64,000 bases of DNA from Rhodocyclales bacterium (GCA_028292485.1 JAQGMG010000029.1:109377-173376); one strand, 5' to 3'; positions 45,244 to 55,399 are shown, numbered from the stretch's first letter. The notes: generated by a model not told the origin, from the sequence alone. A program made the numbers and translations.

Positions 45244-47349
45244 TCAGCGGAATCTGAGCAACGCATCGACGGCGACGACACCCAGGCCGGCCGGCCGCAC
45301 CAGCAGCGGATTGATGTCCATTTCTTCGAGGGCCTCGCGCATCTCCCATGCCAGCCGGGAGACTGCCACGAGCGTCTGCGCTAGCCCTGCGACGTCGGCA
45401 GGCGGCCGGCCGCGCGCGCCGGCCAGAATTGGCGCTGCGCGCAGTTCGGCAATCATTTCCTGCGCGGTTTCAAGTTCGAACGGCGCGAGCCGGTAAGTGA
45501 CGTCTTTCAGCGTCTCGGCAAAGATGCCGCCGAGACCGAACGCAACCACCGGACCGAACACCGAATCGTTGACGACGCCAACAATGGTCTCGACGCCGTC
45601 GACGATCATGGGCGACGCCAGTAAACCGTCGAGCTTCGCCGTGGGCGCTGCGGCTCGCACGCTTTTCAGCATCTCATCGGCAGCGGCCGACAATTCAGCA
45701 GCATCCCGAATGTTCAAGCGCACGCCGCCGATCTCCGACTTGTGCGGGATATCGCGCGAAACGATTTTGAGCGCGACGGGGAAAACAATATCCGCAAGCT
45801 GGGCAGCGCTCACAGACGCAGCCGGCAACAAGCGGTCGCTCGTGACCGGGATCCCGAAGGTTTTCAGTATCTCTTTGCTTTCGTGCTCGCTCGCCGTGCC
45901 TGGCGCGTAGCGTTTACCGATTGATGCCGGTCGATCGCCGATCGGTGTGCGCGTTTTCTTGCGCGCGCGCTGATATTCTGCAAGCACATGCATCGCTTTG
46001 ACCACGCGCCCCGGCGACGGCAGAATTGGAATCGCGGCCTGCTCGAGTATCTCCATGCCGCCGCCCATGGTTTCCCGCGGCACCGACAGAAATGTGAACA
46101 CGGGCTTGTTGTGCTTCTTTACCGCTTCGGCGAGCACGGTCGCACCATTGCGCGCCTGTTCGCCGGTCGTCGTTGCGAACAGCACGCCCAATTGATGGAC
46201 CGCGGCATCGGCGAGCACCGCATTGACGGCAGTGCGAAAGCGCGGCGTGTTTGCATCGGTGATGAAGCCCGCGGCGTAATCGACCGGGTTTTCAAGCGAA
46301 GCGGTATTTGGAAGAACCTTTTGCAGCAGCGCGAGCGTGGCAGGCGCCAGGGTTGAAAGGCGGATGCCGAATTCGTCGGCGGCATCCGAGAACACGACGG
46401 CGGATCCGCCTGAGCCGCCCATGATCGCGACGTCGTCGCCGGCCGGCCGGTCAAGGTAGGCGAGCAGGCATTGCACGCAATCGATTGCCTCTTCCATTTC
46501 ATGCACTTGAACGATGCCGCACTGACGGAACGCCGCACGGTAAATGTCGTACGAGCCGGTCATGTTCGCGGTGTGCGACGCCGCTGCTTTCACGCCCTGC
46601 TCGCTGTTGCCGGCCTTCCACACGACGATGGGCTTGCCTGCGGCAAGCGCGCGCTCGGCCACGGCCACGAGGCGGCGCCCGTCGCTGACGCCTTCCATGT
46701 ACATGAGTATCAGGCGCGTGCCCGGATCGTCGACCATCGCTTCGATGAGTTCCGGCGCGCTCAAGTCGCTCTCGCTGCCGCTTGCAACGACCTGCCGAAA
46801 ACCGATGCCCGCCGTCGCACAGCGAATCACGAGGCTGTTGCCGAAGCCGCCGCTCTGGATGACCGCCGATACGGATCCCGGCTGCAGGTACGGCGCACGC
46901 GCAAGGCTGCCGAATGCAGCATACGCACGTGAATGCACATTGACGAGGCCGAGACAATTCGGGCCGATGATGCGCACACCATGCTCACGCGCGGCTTTCA
47001 CCATTGCCGCTTCGCGCGCCTGCCCCTCCGGACCCGATTCGCGAAAGCCGCCGCCGAACACGACGACGAAACGCAAGCCATGACGTCCACATTCGGCGAC
47101 CATGTCCGGCACCAGCGCCGCCGGCAGCGCGATGACCGCAATGTCGCAGGGCGACGGCACGTCCTTGATCGCCGCATAACACCGCAAGCCGGCGATCTGA
47201 TCGTATTTCGGATTCACCGGATAAACACCGCCCGCGTAGCCGCGTTCCTGCAGCGCGCGGATCGTCTGCGCACCGGGACGGTTTGCTTCAGGGCTCGCTC
47301 CGATCACCGCGATCGCACGCGGATTGAATAGATGTTCGAAGCCGCTCAT
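45244..47349 (-). CDS. NDP-forming acyl-CoA synthetase (ACD superfamily), copy 1
   Basis: 701 residues. CoA-binding Rossmann domain (1-130: PRAIAVIGASPEANRPG), ligase domains with the phosphorylated-His site SHTANMTGS, and a C-terminal ATP-grasp domain (about 480-701: VALKIVSRDIPHKSEIGG, EMDINPLLVRP). Such one-chain enzymes make acyl-CoA with ADP or the reverse. Shares layout with copy 2 at 51.6 kb but is clearly different in sequence. Co-transcribed with the enolase-superfamily gene upstream (10 bases). Confidence 0.92.
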   Translation of the reverse strand: MSGFEHLFNPRAIAVIGASPEANRPGAQTIRALQERGYAGGVYPVNPKYDQIAGLRCYAAIKDVPSPCDIAVIALPAALVPDMVAECGRHGLRFVVVFGGGFRESGPEGQAREAAMVKAAREHGVRIIGPNCLGLVNVHSRAYAAFGSLARAPYLQPGSVSAVIQSGGFGNSLVIRCATAGIGFRQVVASGSESDLSAPELIEAMVDDPGTRLILMYMEGVSDGRRLVAVAERALAAGKPIVVWKAGNSEQGVKAAASHTANMTGSYDIYRAAFRQCGIVQVHEMEEAIDCVQCLLAYLDRPAGDDVAIMGGSGGSAVVFSDAADEFGIRLSTLAPATLALLQKVLPNTASLENPVDYAAGFITDANTPRFRTAVNAVLADAAVHQLGVLFATTTGEQARNGATVLAEAVKKHNKPVFTFLSVPRETMGGGMEILEQAAIPILPSPGRVVKAMHVLAEYQRARKKTRTPIGDRPASIGKRYAPGTASEHESKEILKTFGIPVTSDRLLPAASVSAAQLADIVFPVALKIVSRDIPHKSEIGGVRLNIRDAAELSAAADEMLKSVRAAAPTAKLDGLLASPMIVDGVETIVGVVNDSVFGPVVAFGLGGIFAETLKDVTYRLAPFELETAQEMIAELRAAPILAGARGRPPADVAGLAQTLVAVSRLAWEMREALEEMDINPLLVRPAGLGVVAVDALLRFR

Positions 47350-47359
47350 CGCATTACAT

Positions 47360-48541
47360 TCATTTGGCAGTCACCACTTCATGCGCGAGCTCGTGGCGCT
47401 TGATTTCCGCTTCGTCGATCTCGATGCCGAGACCGGGCAGCTGAGGCAGGCTGCAGTAACCGTCTTTGATATCGATGGGTTGGTTTTTGACCAGCGAATC
47501 GGCGGCGACGGCCGGCAATCCCATCATGAATTCAGCGCCGAATGCGTGATTCGGAATCGATGCGCACAAGTGCGCGCCCGCGATTGCTTCAATGTAACTG
47601 CCATTCGCGGTGCCCGCGCAATTGACCGGAAGTCCCGCGGCCGCCGCGATCACCGCGATCTCGCGGCTGCGGCGCAGCCCGCCGCACTTATAGAATTTAA
47701 GTCCGAGCACATCCGCTGCCTGGCTCGCGATCACGTTCGCCGCATCCGTCGCGCTGTACACGGATTCATCGGCAAGCACGGCGACGCGGGCGTGATCGCG
47801 GATCCACCGCATGGCGCCGAGCGCCTCAGCCGCTACCGGCTGCTCAAAGTACGTTAGGTCGACGTCCGCAAGCCGTTCGACGAGCTTGACGGCATTGACG
47901 CGGTCGTACGTCGTATTGGCGTCCACACCCAGAAATACGTCAGGCCCGAGCGCCTTGCGCACGGCAGTTACGACGCGCACGTCGATGTCGATCTGTGCCA
48001 TCGGGCCGACTTTCACGCACAGGTAGTTGACGCCGTATTTTTCGATCGCCATCAACGCTTCGTCGATCATCGTCTTATCGTCGGCGAGACCGAGCGACCA
48101 TTCCATCTCGATTTTGTCCTTGCACGCGCCGCCGAGCAACACATGCACCGGCACTTCGAGTGCCTTGCCGACGAGATCGTGCAACGCGAAGTCGAGCACC
48201 GCGAGCGCGGCGGGATTTTTCGGTAGTTGCAATTCGCAGTTGCGCAGGATGTCTTCAATATTCAGCGCGTCGCGGCCGATGCAAAGCGGCGCATAAAAAT
48301 CACGCAGGCAGGCGAACATGCTCGCGGCGGTCTCACCGACGAAAGGATTGACCGGCCTGACAAGTCCCCAGCCGCTCAAACCGCCGGCGCATACGCGCAA
48401 CATGACGGGGCGCCCGACCCAGCTGCCCTTGCCGCCGTAAAGATGGGGTCCGGTCGGAATCCGGCGTTTGTTGACCGGCACGACGTCGAGCGGAATGATC
48501 TCGATCCGCTCGATCTTAAGGCTGTGAGATGCGGCTGACAT
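47360..48541 (-). CDS. Enolase-superfamily protein (mandelate racemase/muconate lactonising type)
   Basis: 393 residues. N-terminal capping domain, then a barrel with the three metal ligands in VDANTTYD (Asp), FEQPV (Glu) and LADESVY (Asp/Glu), and a second lysine in LKFYKCGG. The first KxK base motif reads CVK, so the first lysine of the pair is replaced by Cys. The active residues suit a muconate-cycloisomerase-like or epimerase reaction; substrate is unknown. Ends 10 bases before the ACD gene. Confidence 0.88.
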   Translation of the reverse strand: MSAASHSLKIERIEIIPLDVVPVNKRRIPTGPHLYGGKGSWVGRPVMLRVCAGGLSGWGLVRPVNPFVGETAASMFACLRDFYAPLCIGRDALNIEDILRNCELQLPKNPAALAVLDFALHDLVGKALEVPVHVLLGGACKDKIEMEWSLGLADDKTMIDEALMAIEKYGVNYLCVKVGPMAQIDIDVRVVTAVRKALGPDVFLGVDANTTYDRVNAVKLVERLADVDLTYFEQPVAAEALGAMRWIRDHARVAVLADESVYSATDAANVIASQAADVLGLKFYKCGGLRRSREIAVIAAAAGLPVNCAGTANGSYIEAIAGAHLCASIPNHAFGAEFMMGLPAVAADSLVKNQPIDIKDGYCSLPQLPGLGIEIDEAEIKRHELAHEVVTAK

Positions 48542-48549
48542 GGGCACGG

Positions 48550-49338
48550 TTACTGGTCCTTCACTTGCGGCTTGCGTCCCTCGCGCCACGCGTCGTGGCT
48601 CTCCTTTTTGTCTTCGGTGCCTTCGAGCGTCGTGAAGCGGTACAAGTCCATCAGTGCGGCATCGGTCAGATGCGGCATATTGATGCCCTGGTTCAGCGAT
48701 TCCTTGGTGAGCCGGCTCGCGAGCGGCGGATATCCCGCAATCTGGTCAGCGATTTCCATCGCGCGTGCCATCAACTCGGCGTGCGGCACGACCCATTGCG
48801 CGAGGCCGATGCGCTGCGCTTCGTCGGCCTTCAGCGGAAACCCCATGCCGAGCCGCATCGCGTTGCCTTTGCCGATCCAACGCGCAACCCGCACCAGCGC
48901 CGCCTGCGCCGGAATGATGCCGAGCTTGACCTGCGTGAGGCGCCATTCCGCACGGTCGGACGCGATGATCATGTCGCAGCAGTAAGTGACGATGCAACCG
49001 ATGCCGACCGCGTAACCGTTGACCGCCGCGATCAGCGGTTTGGGGAAATCATCCATCACGCGGAACGCATGATGGCGACGGTTCGGAATATTGCGGATGA
49101 ATTCCGCGACCGAATTCAACACGTGCGTTTTCGGATCTTTGAGATTCGCGCCCGCGCAGAACGCACCGCCCGCCTCGTCGCCCGTCATGATCACACAGCG
49201 AATCGCCGGATCTTCTTCAAGCTGGCGCAAGCCGTCGCGCAGCTCGCCGTAAAAATCTTCACACCATGCGTTGCGCACTTCGGGCCGGCTCAGAGTCAGC
49301 ACGCCGACGTGTCCGCGCTTTTCACAAATAATAGGCAT
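48550..49338 (-). CDS. Enoyl-CoA hydratase/isomerase family, copy 1
   Basis: 262 residues of crotonase fold. Oxyanion regions are GGAFCAGANL and NGYAVGIGCIV. The first catalytic Glu position of hydratases (usually in EAL/E-like segment after AxAxxG) reads IVTYCCDM, so it is not standard; dehydratase, isomerase or thioesterase-like action is possible. It ends 9 bases before the enolase-type gene. Confidence 0.88.
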   Translation of the reverse strand: MPIICEKRGHVGVLTLSRPEVRNAWCEDFYGELRDGLRQLEEDPAIRCVIMTGDEAGGAFCAGANLKDPKTHVLNSVAEFIRNIPNRRHHAFRVMDDFPKPLIAAVNGYAVGIGCIVTYCCDMIIASDRAEWRLTQVKLGIIPAQAALVRVARWIGKGNAMRLGMGFPLKADEAQRIGLAQWVVPHAELMARAMEIADQIAGYPPLASRLTKESLNQGINMPHLTDAALMDLYRFTTLEGTEDKKESHDAWREGRKPQVKDQ

Positions 49339-49384
49339 ACGATCTTTCTGAATGAATAGTCAAAATCTGCTTGAGCTGCGGTAC

Positions 49385-50362
49385 TCAGTCCGCCCGCATG
49401 CCGACGGCCTTGATGACTTTGCTGTTCTGCGCCAGTTCGCGCTTGATGAGCTCGCCGAAATCTTTCGGCGAACTGCCGACGACGTCGGTGCCGGCCGCGG
49501 TGAAGCGTTCATGTGCGTACGGCGTCTTCAGCACTTCACCGATCTGCTTGTAGAGCTTGTCGATAATTGGGGCCGGCGTTCCCGCCGGGGCGAGCATGCC
49601 CTGCCACGGCGCGGTGTTGAAATCCTTGATGCCGGCTTCCGCGAGCGTCGGCACTTCAGGCAGATAAGACACGCGATCCTTGCCGGACGTGCCGAGTATC
49701 TTGACCTTACCGCCCTTGATATACGGCATCACCGTCGGCGGCGTCGTGAAAATGAGCTGCACCTCGCCGGAAACCATGGCCGTCAGCGCCGGCGCCCCGC
49801 CTTTGAACGGCACCGATACCATCTGCGTATTGGTCAAAATCTTGAAGAGCTCGGCGGCGAGCGCGCCCGAACTGCTCGGGGTCGCGAGCGCCACGTTCAG
49901 CTCGTTCGGCCTGGCCTTGGCGAGCGCGATCAGTTCCTGCACCGTGTTGGCTTTGACCGAAGCGTTAATCGCGAGCAGCAAAGGCTGCGATCCCGCCATG
50001 GTCACGGGCGCAAAGTCCTTATAGACGTCATAGGGCACCTTGCGATAGATGAACGGCACGATGGTGTGCGCGGCATAGGTAAAGAGGAGCGTATAGCCGT
50101 CAGGCTGCGCGTGCGCGACGATTTCGTTGCCGAGTATGCCGCCGGCGCCGGCGCGATTGTCGATGACGACGGCCGTGCCGAGCGCCTCGCCGAGTCTGCT
50201 GGTCACGATGCGCGCGATGATGTCAGTGCCGCCGCCCGCCGCCACCGGCACGATGACGCGAATCGGTTTGTCCGGGTAATTCGCCGTCGACGGCTGCGCC
50301 AGCGCGCCGCCCACGAACGCGCACAAGGCAAAAGCCGGGATGAAACGAAGATAAAACTGCAT
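49385..50362 (-). CDS. Bug/TctC-family solute receptor, copy 1
   Basis: 325 residues. Signal peptide (LRFIPAFALCAFVGGALAQ), then YPDKPIRVIVPVAAGGGTDI, DNRAGAGGILG and GYTLLFTYAAHT, typical of periplasmic receptors of tripartite tricarboxylate transporters. No TctA/TctB genes are in the window. ATG 50362 follows AAGGAG; the longer frame to 50536 has no support. It probably delivers the acid fed into this cluster. Confidence 0.92.
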   Translation of the reverse strand: MQFYLRFIPAFALCAFVGGALAQPSTANYPDKPIRVIVPVAAGGGTDIIARIVTSRLGEALGTAVVIDNRAGAGGILGNEIVAHAQPDGYTLLFTYAAHTIVPFIYRKVPYDVYKDFAPVTMAGSQPLLLAINASVKANTVQELIALAKARPNELNVALATPSSSGALAAELFKILTNTQMVSVPFKGGAPALTAMVSGEVQLIFTTPPTVMPYIKGGKVKILGTSGKDRVSYLPEVPTLAEAGIKDFNTAPWQGMLAPAGTPAPIIDKLYKQIGEVLKTPYAHERFTAAGTDVVGSSPKDFGELIKRELAQNSKVIKAVGMRAD

Positions 50363-50592
50363 GCTGCTCCTTCTGATCGATAGCTGCGGAACGCCGTGGC
50401 TGACCTGGCGCCGTGCTATCGGATTTTGACGGGACGCGTTGCGGCGAGATGACGGTGCAGCGCGTGTTTGCGGAAACGGTTCTGGTTTTTCGAATCTATC
50501 ACAATGTCGCCATCGCTTCAGCGACGCTGTCGGCATTGCCGTAAGTCCACAATGAGTTTTCCCAACCCCGCGGTCGGTAAGGCGACTGAAAG

Positions 50593-51564
50593 CTACTCGG
50601 GCTTGATACCCGCCGATTTAATCACTTTCGCCCACTTCGGCAGTTCCGTGCGCACGAGATCGCCTAACTCCTGCGGCGTGCTCGGCGTCGCGTCGAGTCC
50701 CTGCGCTTCCATGACTGCCTTGGTGTCGGCGTTGGCGAGCCCCTGCCGCACGAGCTGATTCAAGCGGGTGACGATCGCGGACGGCGTACCGGCGGGCGCA
50801 AACAACGCATTCCATGCCGTGACCTCGTAGCCGGGAACGCCCGACTCGGCAATCGTCGGCGTATCGGGCACGAAGCTCGAGCGCTTTGAGCCCGACACGC
50901 CGAGCAGAATCAGTTTTTTCGTTTGCACGTGCGGGAGCACGGACGTGCTGCCGAACATCATCGCGACCTGGCCGCCGACGAGGTCGATGATCGACGGGCC
51001 GCTGCCTTTGTACGGCACATGAATCATTTTGACGCCGGCCATCGATTTGAAGAGTTCGCCCGCGAGATGCGTGCCGCTGCCGACGCCGACCGATGCATAG
51101 GTGAGTTGATCGGGCTTGGCTTTGGCGAGCGCGATCAATTGCTGCACCGAGCGCGCCTGCGTCGATGGATGCACGACGAGAAAAAACATGTATGCCGAAA
51201 TTTTAGAGATCGGTTCGAAATCCTTGACCGGATCATAGGGAACCTGCTTCTGCAGGCTTGGATTGATCACGATGCTGCTTTGCATCGCGAGCAGCGTGTA
51301 ACCGTCGGGGGGCGCCTTGGCGACGAGTTCGACGCCGAGATTGCCGCCCGCACCCGGGCGATTGTCGACAAACACGGATTGCCCGAGCTCGATTGTCATC
51401 GTGCGCGCGAGCGCGCGCGACACGAGATCGAGCGAGCCGCCGGGGCTGAACGGATTGACCATGCGCACGGCCTTCGTCGGATACGCTTGAGCGCAAGCCT
51501 CCCCAAATGCGATACAAGCACTGACGAGCAACGCTGCGACGGCCATCCATGATTTCGTTTGCAT
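50593..51564 (-). CDS. Bug/TctC-family solute receptor, copy 2
   Basis: 323 residues. Signal peptide (AVAALLVSACIAFGEACAQA), then YPTKAVRMVNPFSPGGSLD, DNRPGAGGNLG and GYTLLAMQSS. Same family as the next gene but clearly diverged, so they may bind different acids. It is 41 bases after acyl-CoA synthetase copy 2 and 230 bases before receptor copy 1. Confidence 0.92.
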   Translation of the reverse strand: MQTKSWMAVAALLVSACIAFGEACAQAYPTKAVRMVNPFSPGGSLDLVSRALARTMTIELGQSVFVDNRPGAGGNLGVELVAKAPPDGYTLLAMQSSIVINPSLQKQVPYDPVKDFEPISKISAYMFFLVVHPSTQARSVQQLIALAKAKPDQLTYASVGVGSGTHLAGELFKSMAGVKMIHVPYKGSGPSIIDLVGGQVAMMFGSTSVLPHVQTKKLILLGVSGSKRSSFVPDTPTIAESGVPGYEVTAWNALFAPAGTPSAIVTRLNQLVRQGLANADTKAVMEAQGLDATPSTPQELGDLVRTELPKWAKVIKSAGIKPE

Positions 51565-51605
51565 TCCTGCTCTCCTCCGGCCGCGCTATTTTTATCGTTA
51601 TGCAC

Positions 51606-53768
51606 TCAACTCGCGGATTCGCGCCGCACGATCAGCGCGTCGACGACGCGGCAGCCCGCACCGCTCTGCAAAACAACGAGCGGATTAATGTCGACCTCGG
51701 CGATGCGGTCTTTGCAATCGTGCGCAAACCATGAAAGCCGCACGATCAGGTCGCAAACGGATTCCACATCGCGCGCCGTCATGCCGCGTACGCCGTCGAG
51801 CAGCTTACGGCCGCGCAATGCATCGATCATCGCGCGCGCACGGGCCGGCGTGACGGGCGCGATGCCATAGCTCACGTCGCGCAGCACTTCGATGTGGATG
51901 CCGCCGAGTCCGACCGCGATCACCGCGCCGAAAACGGGGTCTTGTATGACGCCAAGCATCATTTCAACACCCGGCGGCACCATTTCCTGCACGAGCACGC
52001 CGTTGATTTGCGCGTTCGGCGCATGGCGCTTCGCCGCCGCGATCACTTCAGCGTAAGCCGACCGTACGCTATCGTCGCCCTTTACGCCGAGCTTCAATGC
52101 CCCGGCATCGGTCTTGTGCAGGATGTCGGCGGAATCGATTTTGAGCGCGACCTTGCCGTTAATTCGATCCGCTATCGGGACGGCTTCGTCAGCACTGCGC
52201 GCCAAAGTCTCCTGCGTGACCGGAAAACCATAATCAGCGAGCACGAGCTTGGCTTCACGTTCGGTCATTGTGCCGGCACCCTTACCGAGTTTCGCGCGCG
52301 CCGCTTCGAGTGAAATGCCGGCCGGACGTTGCGGCTGGTGGTCGGCGCCTTCGCGTTGTGCTGCGACCGCCTGACCGAAATCCGCCGCCACGCGAATCGA
52401 GCGCAGGCACGGCAACGCGTCGCGATATACCGGAAGGCCAGCGGCGACGAGTTCTTCCGCCGTCGGGTGCTCGTCATCAGTACATGCACCGATCCAGATC
52501 ATCGCGGCTGGCTTCGGGCAGTTGCGAACAAACTCGACGCCGCTCTCGATTTGCGCGCGCGTGACGAATGCAAAAATCGGCGCGATGACGTCGATATTCG
52601 GATCGTCGACGATGGCATTCAGCGCACGGCTGAACATCGCCGGCTCGCCCGTTGCGAGCGAAGTGAGATCGCTCGGATTCAGAATTTTGCTGCCGTAGCC
52701 GGGCAGCAGGCTGCTCAAAACTGTCTGCGTTGGCGGCGAATACTCGGCCCACTCGATACCCTGGTCGGCGCCCATGTCGGCGAGATGCACGATGTTGCCG
52801 CCGGTCGCGGCGACCGATGCGGTACGCCGTCCCTTCGGCCAGCGCCGCTTGCGCAGCAGGATCGCGGTTTCATACAACTCGTTGCATGTATTCACGCCGA
52901 TGATGCCGTATTGCTTGAACGCGGCCTGATAAATATCGTCGACGCCCGCAATCGCTCCGGTGTGCGAAGAAGCAGCGCGGCTGCCGGCTTCCGTGCGGCC
53001 GAGTTTCAAAACCACGAGCGGCTTTTCACGCTCAAGCGCTTCGCGCGCAACGGATGCGAGCTTGGCGCCATCCTTGAAGCCTTCAACCGCCATCAGGATG
53101 ATGTCGGTCGACTCCGAGCGCAGCATGAAGCGCGCAAAGTCGAGCGTATCGAGGTCGGCTTCATTGCCGCAGCTCGCCTCATAACTGACGCCGAGGCCCG
53201 TCATCTGCGCGCGCCACATTACCGTGATCTGGCCGAGCCCGCCGCTGTGGCTGATGACGCCGACGTTGCCGGCTTTGCCGCGCGCGCGGCCGATCGCGCC
53301 GGTCGACGTCATCGCGAAGTTGTCGATGAAGTTAATCACGCCGTTGCAATTAGGTCCCATGATGCGCATGCCGGAAGCGCGCGCGAACGCAATCAGGCGG
53401 GCCTGGCGCTCGCGGCCCTCGGGCGTTGCGGTCTCGGCGAAGCCCGCCGTATAGACGGTCGCGAACGGCACACCGCGCGCCGCGCAATCGGCGAGCACGT
53501 CGAACACGCGCTCGGTCGCGACGATAATGCCGACGTGATCGGGCGTCTCGGGCACATCCTTGAGGCTCGGATAGCAGGCGAGGCCGTGAATTTCCTTGAG
53601 CCGCGGATTGACCGGATAAATTTTTCCCTGGTAGCCGAACTTGAGCATCGCGCGAAACACGCGACCGCCGAAATTGGTCGGGTGGTCGGTGGCGCCGACC
53701 ATCGCCACGCAACGCGGTGCGAAGAGACGCGTCAGATCGGTATAGCGTTCTGAAGCCAGGTTATCCAC
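51606..53768 (-). CDS. NDP-forming acyl-CoA synthetase (ACD superfamily), copy 2
   Basis: 720 residues. CoA-binding domain (LFAPRCVAMVGATDHPTNFG), ligase domains with SHTGAIAG as the phospho-His site, and C-terminal ATP-grasp (VALKIDSADILHKTDAGA, EVDINPLVVLQ). Overall like copy 1 but different enough to suggest separate substrates. It begins 11 bases after the MaoC-like gene. Confidence 0.92.
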   Translation of the reverse strand: MDNLASERYTDLTRLFAPRCVAMVGATDHPTNFGGRVFRAMLKFGYQGKIYPVNPRLKEIHGLACYPSLKDVPETPDHVGIIVATERVFDVLADCAARGVPFATVYTAGFAETATPEGRERQARLIAFARASGMRIMGPNCNGVINFIDNFAMTSTGAIGRARGKAGNVGVISHSGGLGQITVMWRAQMTGLGVSYEASCGNEADLDTLDFARFMLRSESTDIILMAVEGFKDGAKLASVAREALEREKPLVVLKLGRTEAGSRAASSHTGAIAGVDDIYQAAFKQYGIIGVNTCNELYETAILLRKRRWPKGRRTASVAATGGNIVHLADMGADQGIEWAEYSPPTQTVLSSLLPGYGSKILNPSDLTSLATGEPAMFSRALNAIVDDPNIDVIAPIFAFVTRAQIESGVEFVRNCPKPAAMIWIGACTDDEHPTAEELVAAGLPVYRDALPCLRSIRVAADFGQAVAAQREGADHQPQRPAGISLEAARAKLGKGAGTMTEREAKLVLADYGFPVTQETLARSADEAVPIADRINGKVALKIDSADILHKTDAGALKLGVKGDDSVRSAYAEVIAAAKRHAPNAQINGVLVQEMVPPGVEMMLGVIQDPVFGAVIAVGLGGIHIEVLRDVSYGIAPVTPARARAMIDALRGRKLLDGVRGMTARDVESVCDLIVRLSWFAHDCKDRIAEVDINPLVVLQSGAGCRVVDALIVRRESAS

Positions 53769-53779
53769 GCTTCACGCTC

Positions 53780-54196
53780 TCACGCCGCCAAGCCGCTCGC
53801 GGTACCGACGAGCGTCTTTTCCCCGCGCTGGCTTTCGCACCAGAATTCGACGGTCACGCGCGTCTTGTCGCTTTCGGCTGCCTTGCTTTTGACTACGCCG
53901 TGCATGGTCAGCGTGTCGCCCGCAAGCACCGGCTTGATGAAAGCCACGTTAATTTTGCCGCCGCGCACGAAGCCTTCACCCAGCAGGTCGACCATCATTT
54001 GCGACACATAAGCAGTCGACATCAGGCCTTGTGCGAGCGGGGCGGAAAATCCTTTTTTCTGCGCCCATTCGACGTCGGTATGGATGGATTTCGGACGCAC
54101 GCCCGAGTAGGCATCGATCTGGCGCTGCGCTATTTGTTTCACGCGCGGCGCCAATTCGTCGCCGATATTGATCGACGCGGCCTTATTAAGCGACAT
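53780..54196 (-). CDS. MaoC-like hot-dog dehydratase, subunit b
   Basis: 138 residues, single hot-dog domain. The hydratase-2 pattern appears as DVEWAQKKGFSAPLAQGLM, where the Asp-His pair of active hydratases would normally be D..A....F..P.AHG; here the His is Gln (AQG). The partner gene overlaps by 11 bases and keeps a related block, so the two probably form one heteromeric enzyme. Confidence 0.87.
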   Translation of the reverse strand: MSLNKAASINIGDELAPRVKQIAQRQIDAYSGVRPKSIHTDVEWAQKKGFSAPLAQGLMSTAYVSQMMVDLLGEGFVRGGKINVAFIKPVLAGDTLTMHGVVKSKAAESDKTRVTVEFWCESQRGEKTLVGTASGLAA

Positions 54197-54626
54197 GGCG
54201 CTCCCCCTTGAACAGCATCTGCGTGAACTGGCCGCGCACAAGCACAGTGCCCGACTCTTCGTCCTTCGTCTCGAATTCGGTCACCATGTAATAGCGGCCG
54301 CGCTTTTCCAGTTTGTCGATGACCTTGCCGTAGCTGCGCACGCGCATGCCGGCGCGGAGCGGCTCGACGAATTCCATCTGCATCTTCGCGTGCAGCCCGG
54401 CGGGAATGATGTAGCGGCTGTGGCGCATCATCAGCGCCTGGTTGGCGAGCAGCACCGGATGCGCGATTGGACCGCCGTACGGCGACCTGTCGAAATACCA
54501 TGGGTGGTGGTCGTCGACCGCGAACGCGAACGTTTCGACGTCCTCCGGCTTGATCAAAAAGTCGTCGGACTTGAATTCCTCGCCGACCTGCACGAGGTCA
54601 TATGAAATTGTTTTGAACTCGATCAT
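54186..54626 (-). CDS. MaoC-like hot-dog dehydratase, subunit a
   Basis: 146 residues. Hot-dog fold with DDHHPWYFDRSPYGGPIAHP, in which a His follows Ala as in the hydratase-2 motif, then RAGMRVRSYGKVIDKLEKRGRYY. It probably pairs with the overlapping gene downstream to hydrate or dehydrate an enoyl-CoA. It is 14 bases after the second enoyl-CoA hydratase. Confidence 0.87.
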   Translation of the reverse strand: MIEFKTISYDLVQVGEEFKSDDFLIKPEDVETFAFAVDDHHPWYFDRSPYGGPIAHPVLLANQALMMRHSRYIIPAGLHAKMQMEFVEPLRAGMRVRSYGKVIDKLEKRGRYYMVTEFETKDEESGTVLVRGQFTQMLFKGERHVA

Positions 54627-54640
54627 TTTCCGGGCTCCCC

Positions 54641-55399
54641 CTAGCGGCCTTTCCATACCGGTTTACGTTTTTCCTTGAATGCGCGCGGCCCTTCGCTCGC
54701 ATCTTCGCTGGCATACAACTGCGCCGCGAGCGTTTCGCCCTCCGCGAGCGCCGCGTCCACGCCGTTGTTCATTGCCTCGCGCACCATCCTTCGCGCATTG
54801 GCGACGGACAGGGGCGCACAGGCGATGATTTCTTCGGCCAGCGCGTACGCTGCCGGCAGCAACGCCGAGTATGGCACGACGCGATTTACGAAACCGATCG
54901 CATGAGCGCGTTGCGCGTCAATAGTCTTGCCGGTGATCATCAGTTCGAGTGCAATGCGGCTGCCGACCATGTGCACGAGTGGCGGCGTCCAATGCAGTCC
55001 GCGTCCGACTTTCGCTTCTGCGATACCGAATGTCGCATGTTCCGCGGCGATGCACAGGTCGCACATCTGCGCGAAGATCCAGCCGCCGCCGACCGCAGTA
55101 CCATTCACTGCCGCGATCACGGGCTTGTTTACTTCGACCGTGGCGCCAATAACCGGAATCGGCGGACGCTGCGCCCCGCCCGCCACTTCTTTCAGGTCAC
55201 GTCCCGCCGAAAACGACCGGTCGCCCGCCGCCGTGAGTATCGCCACGCGCAACGCCCTGTCCTCGTCGAACCGGCGAAACGCCGCGGTGAGCTGTTCGCA
55301 CATCGCATTGTTGATCGCGTTCAACTGATCGGGGCGGTTGAGCGTGATCACAGCGACTTCGCCGCGAACCTCGTAGAGAACTTCTGCTGCCGCTGTCAT
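54641..55399 (-). CDS. Enoyl-CoA hydratase/isomerase family, copy 2
   Basis: 252 residues. Oxyanion sequences GDRSFSAGRDLKEVAGG and NGTAVGGGWIFAQMCD, typical crotonase fold. The start ATG 55399 follows AGGAAGG. The C-terminus ends with FKEKRKPVWKGR, the normal crotonase tail. The frame extending to 55789 is upstream noise. Confidence 0.93.
   Translation of the reverse strand: MTAAAEVLYEVRGEVAVITLNRPDQLNAINNAMCEQLTAAFRRFDEDRALRVAILTAAGDRSFSAGRDLKEVAGGAQRPPIPVIGATVEVNKPVIAAVNGTAVGGGWIFAQMCDLCIAAEHATFGIAEAKVGRGLHWTPPLVHMVGSRIALELMITGKTIDAQRAHAIGFVNRVVPYSALLPAAYALAEEIIACAPLSVANARRMVREAMNNGVDAALAEGETLAAQLYASEDASEGPRAFKEKRKPVWKGR

Noticed and set aside
52329..53753. 474-codon plus-strand frame opposite acyl-CoA synthetase copy 2
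   Set aside because: Antisense shadow with composition rich in Arg, His and Ala, no domain.
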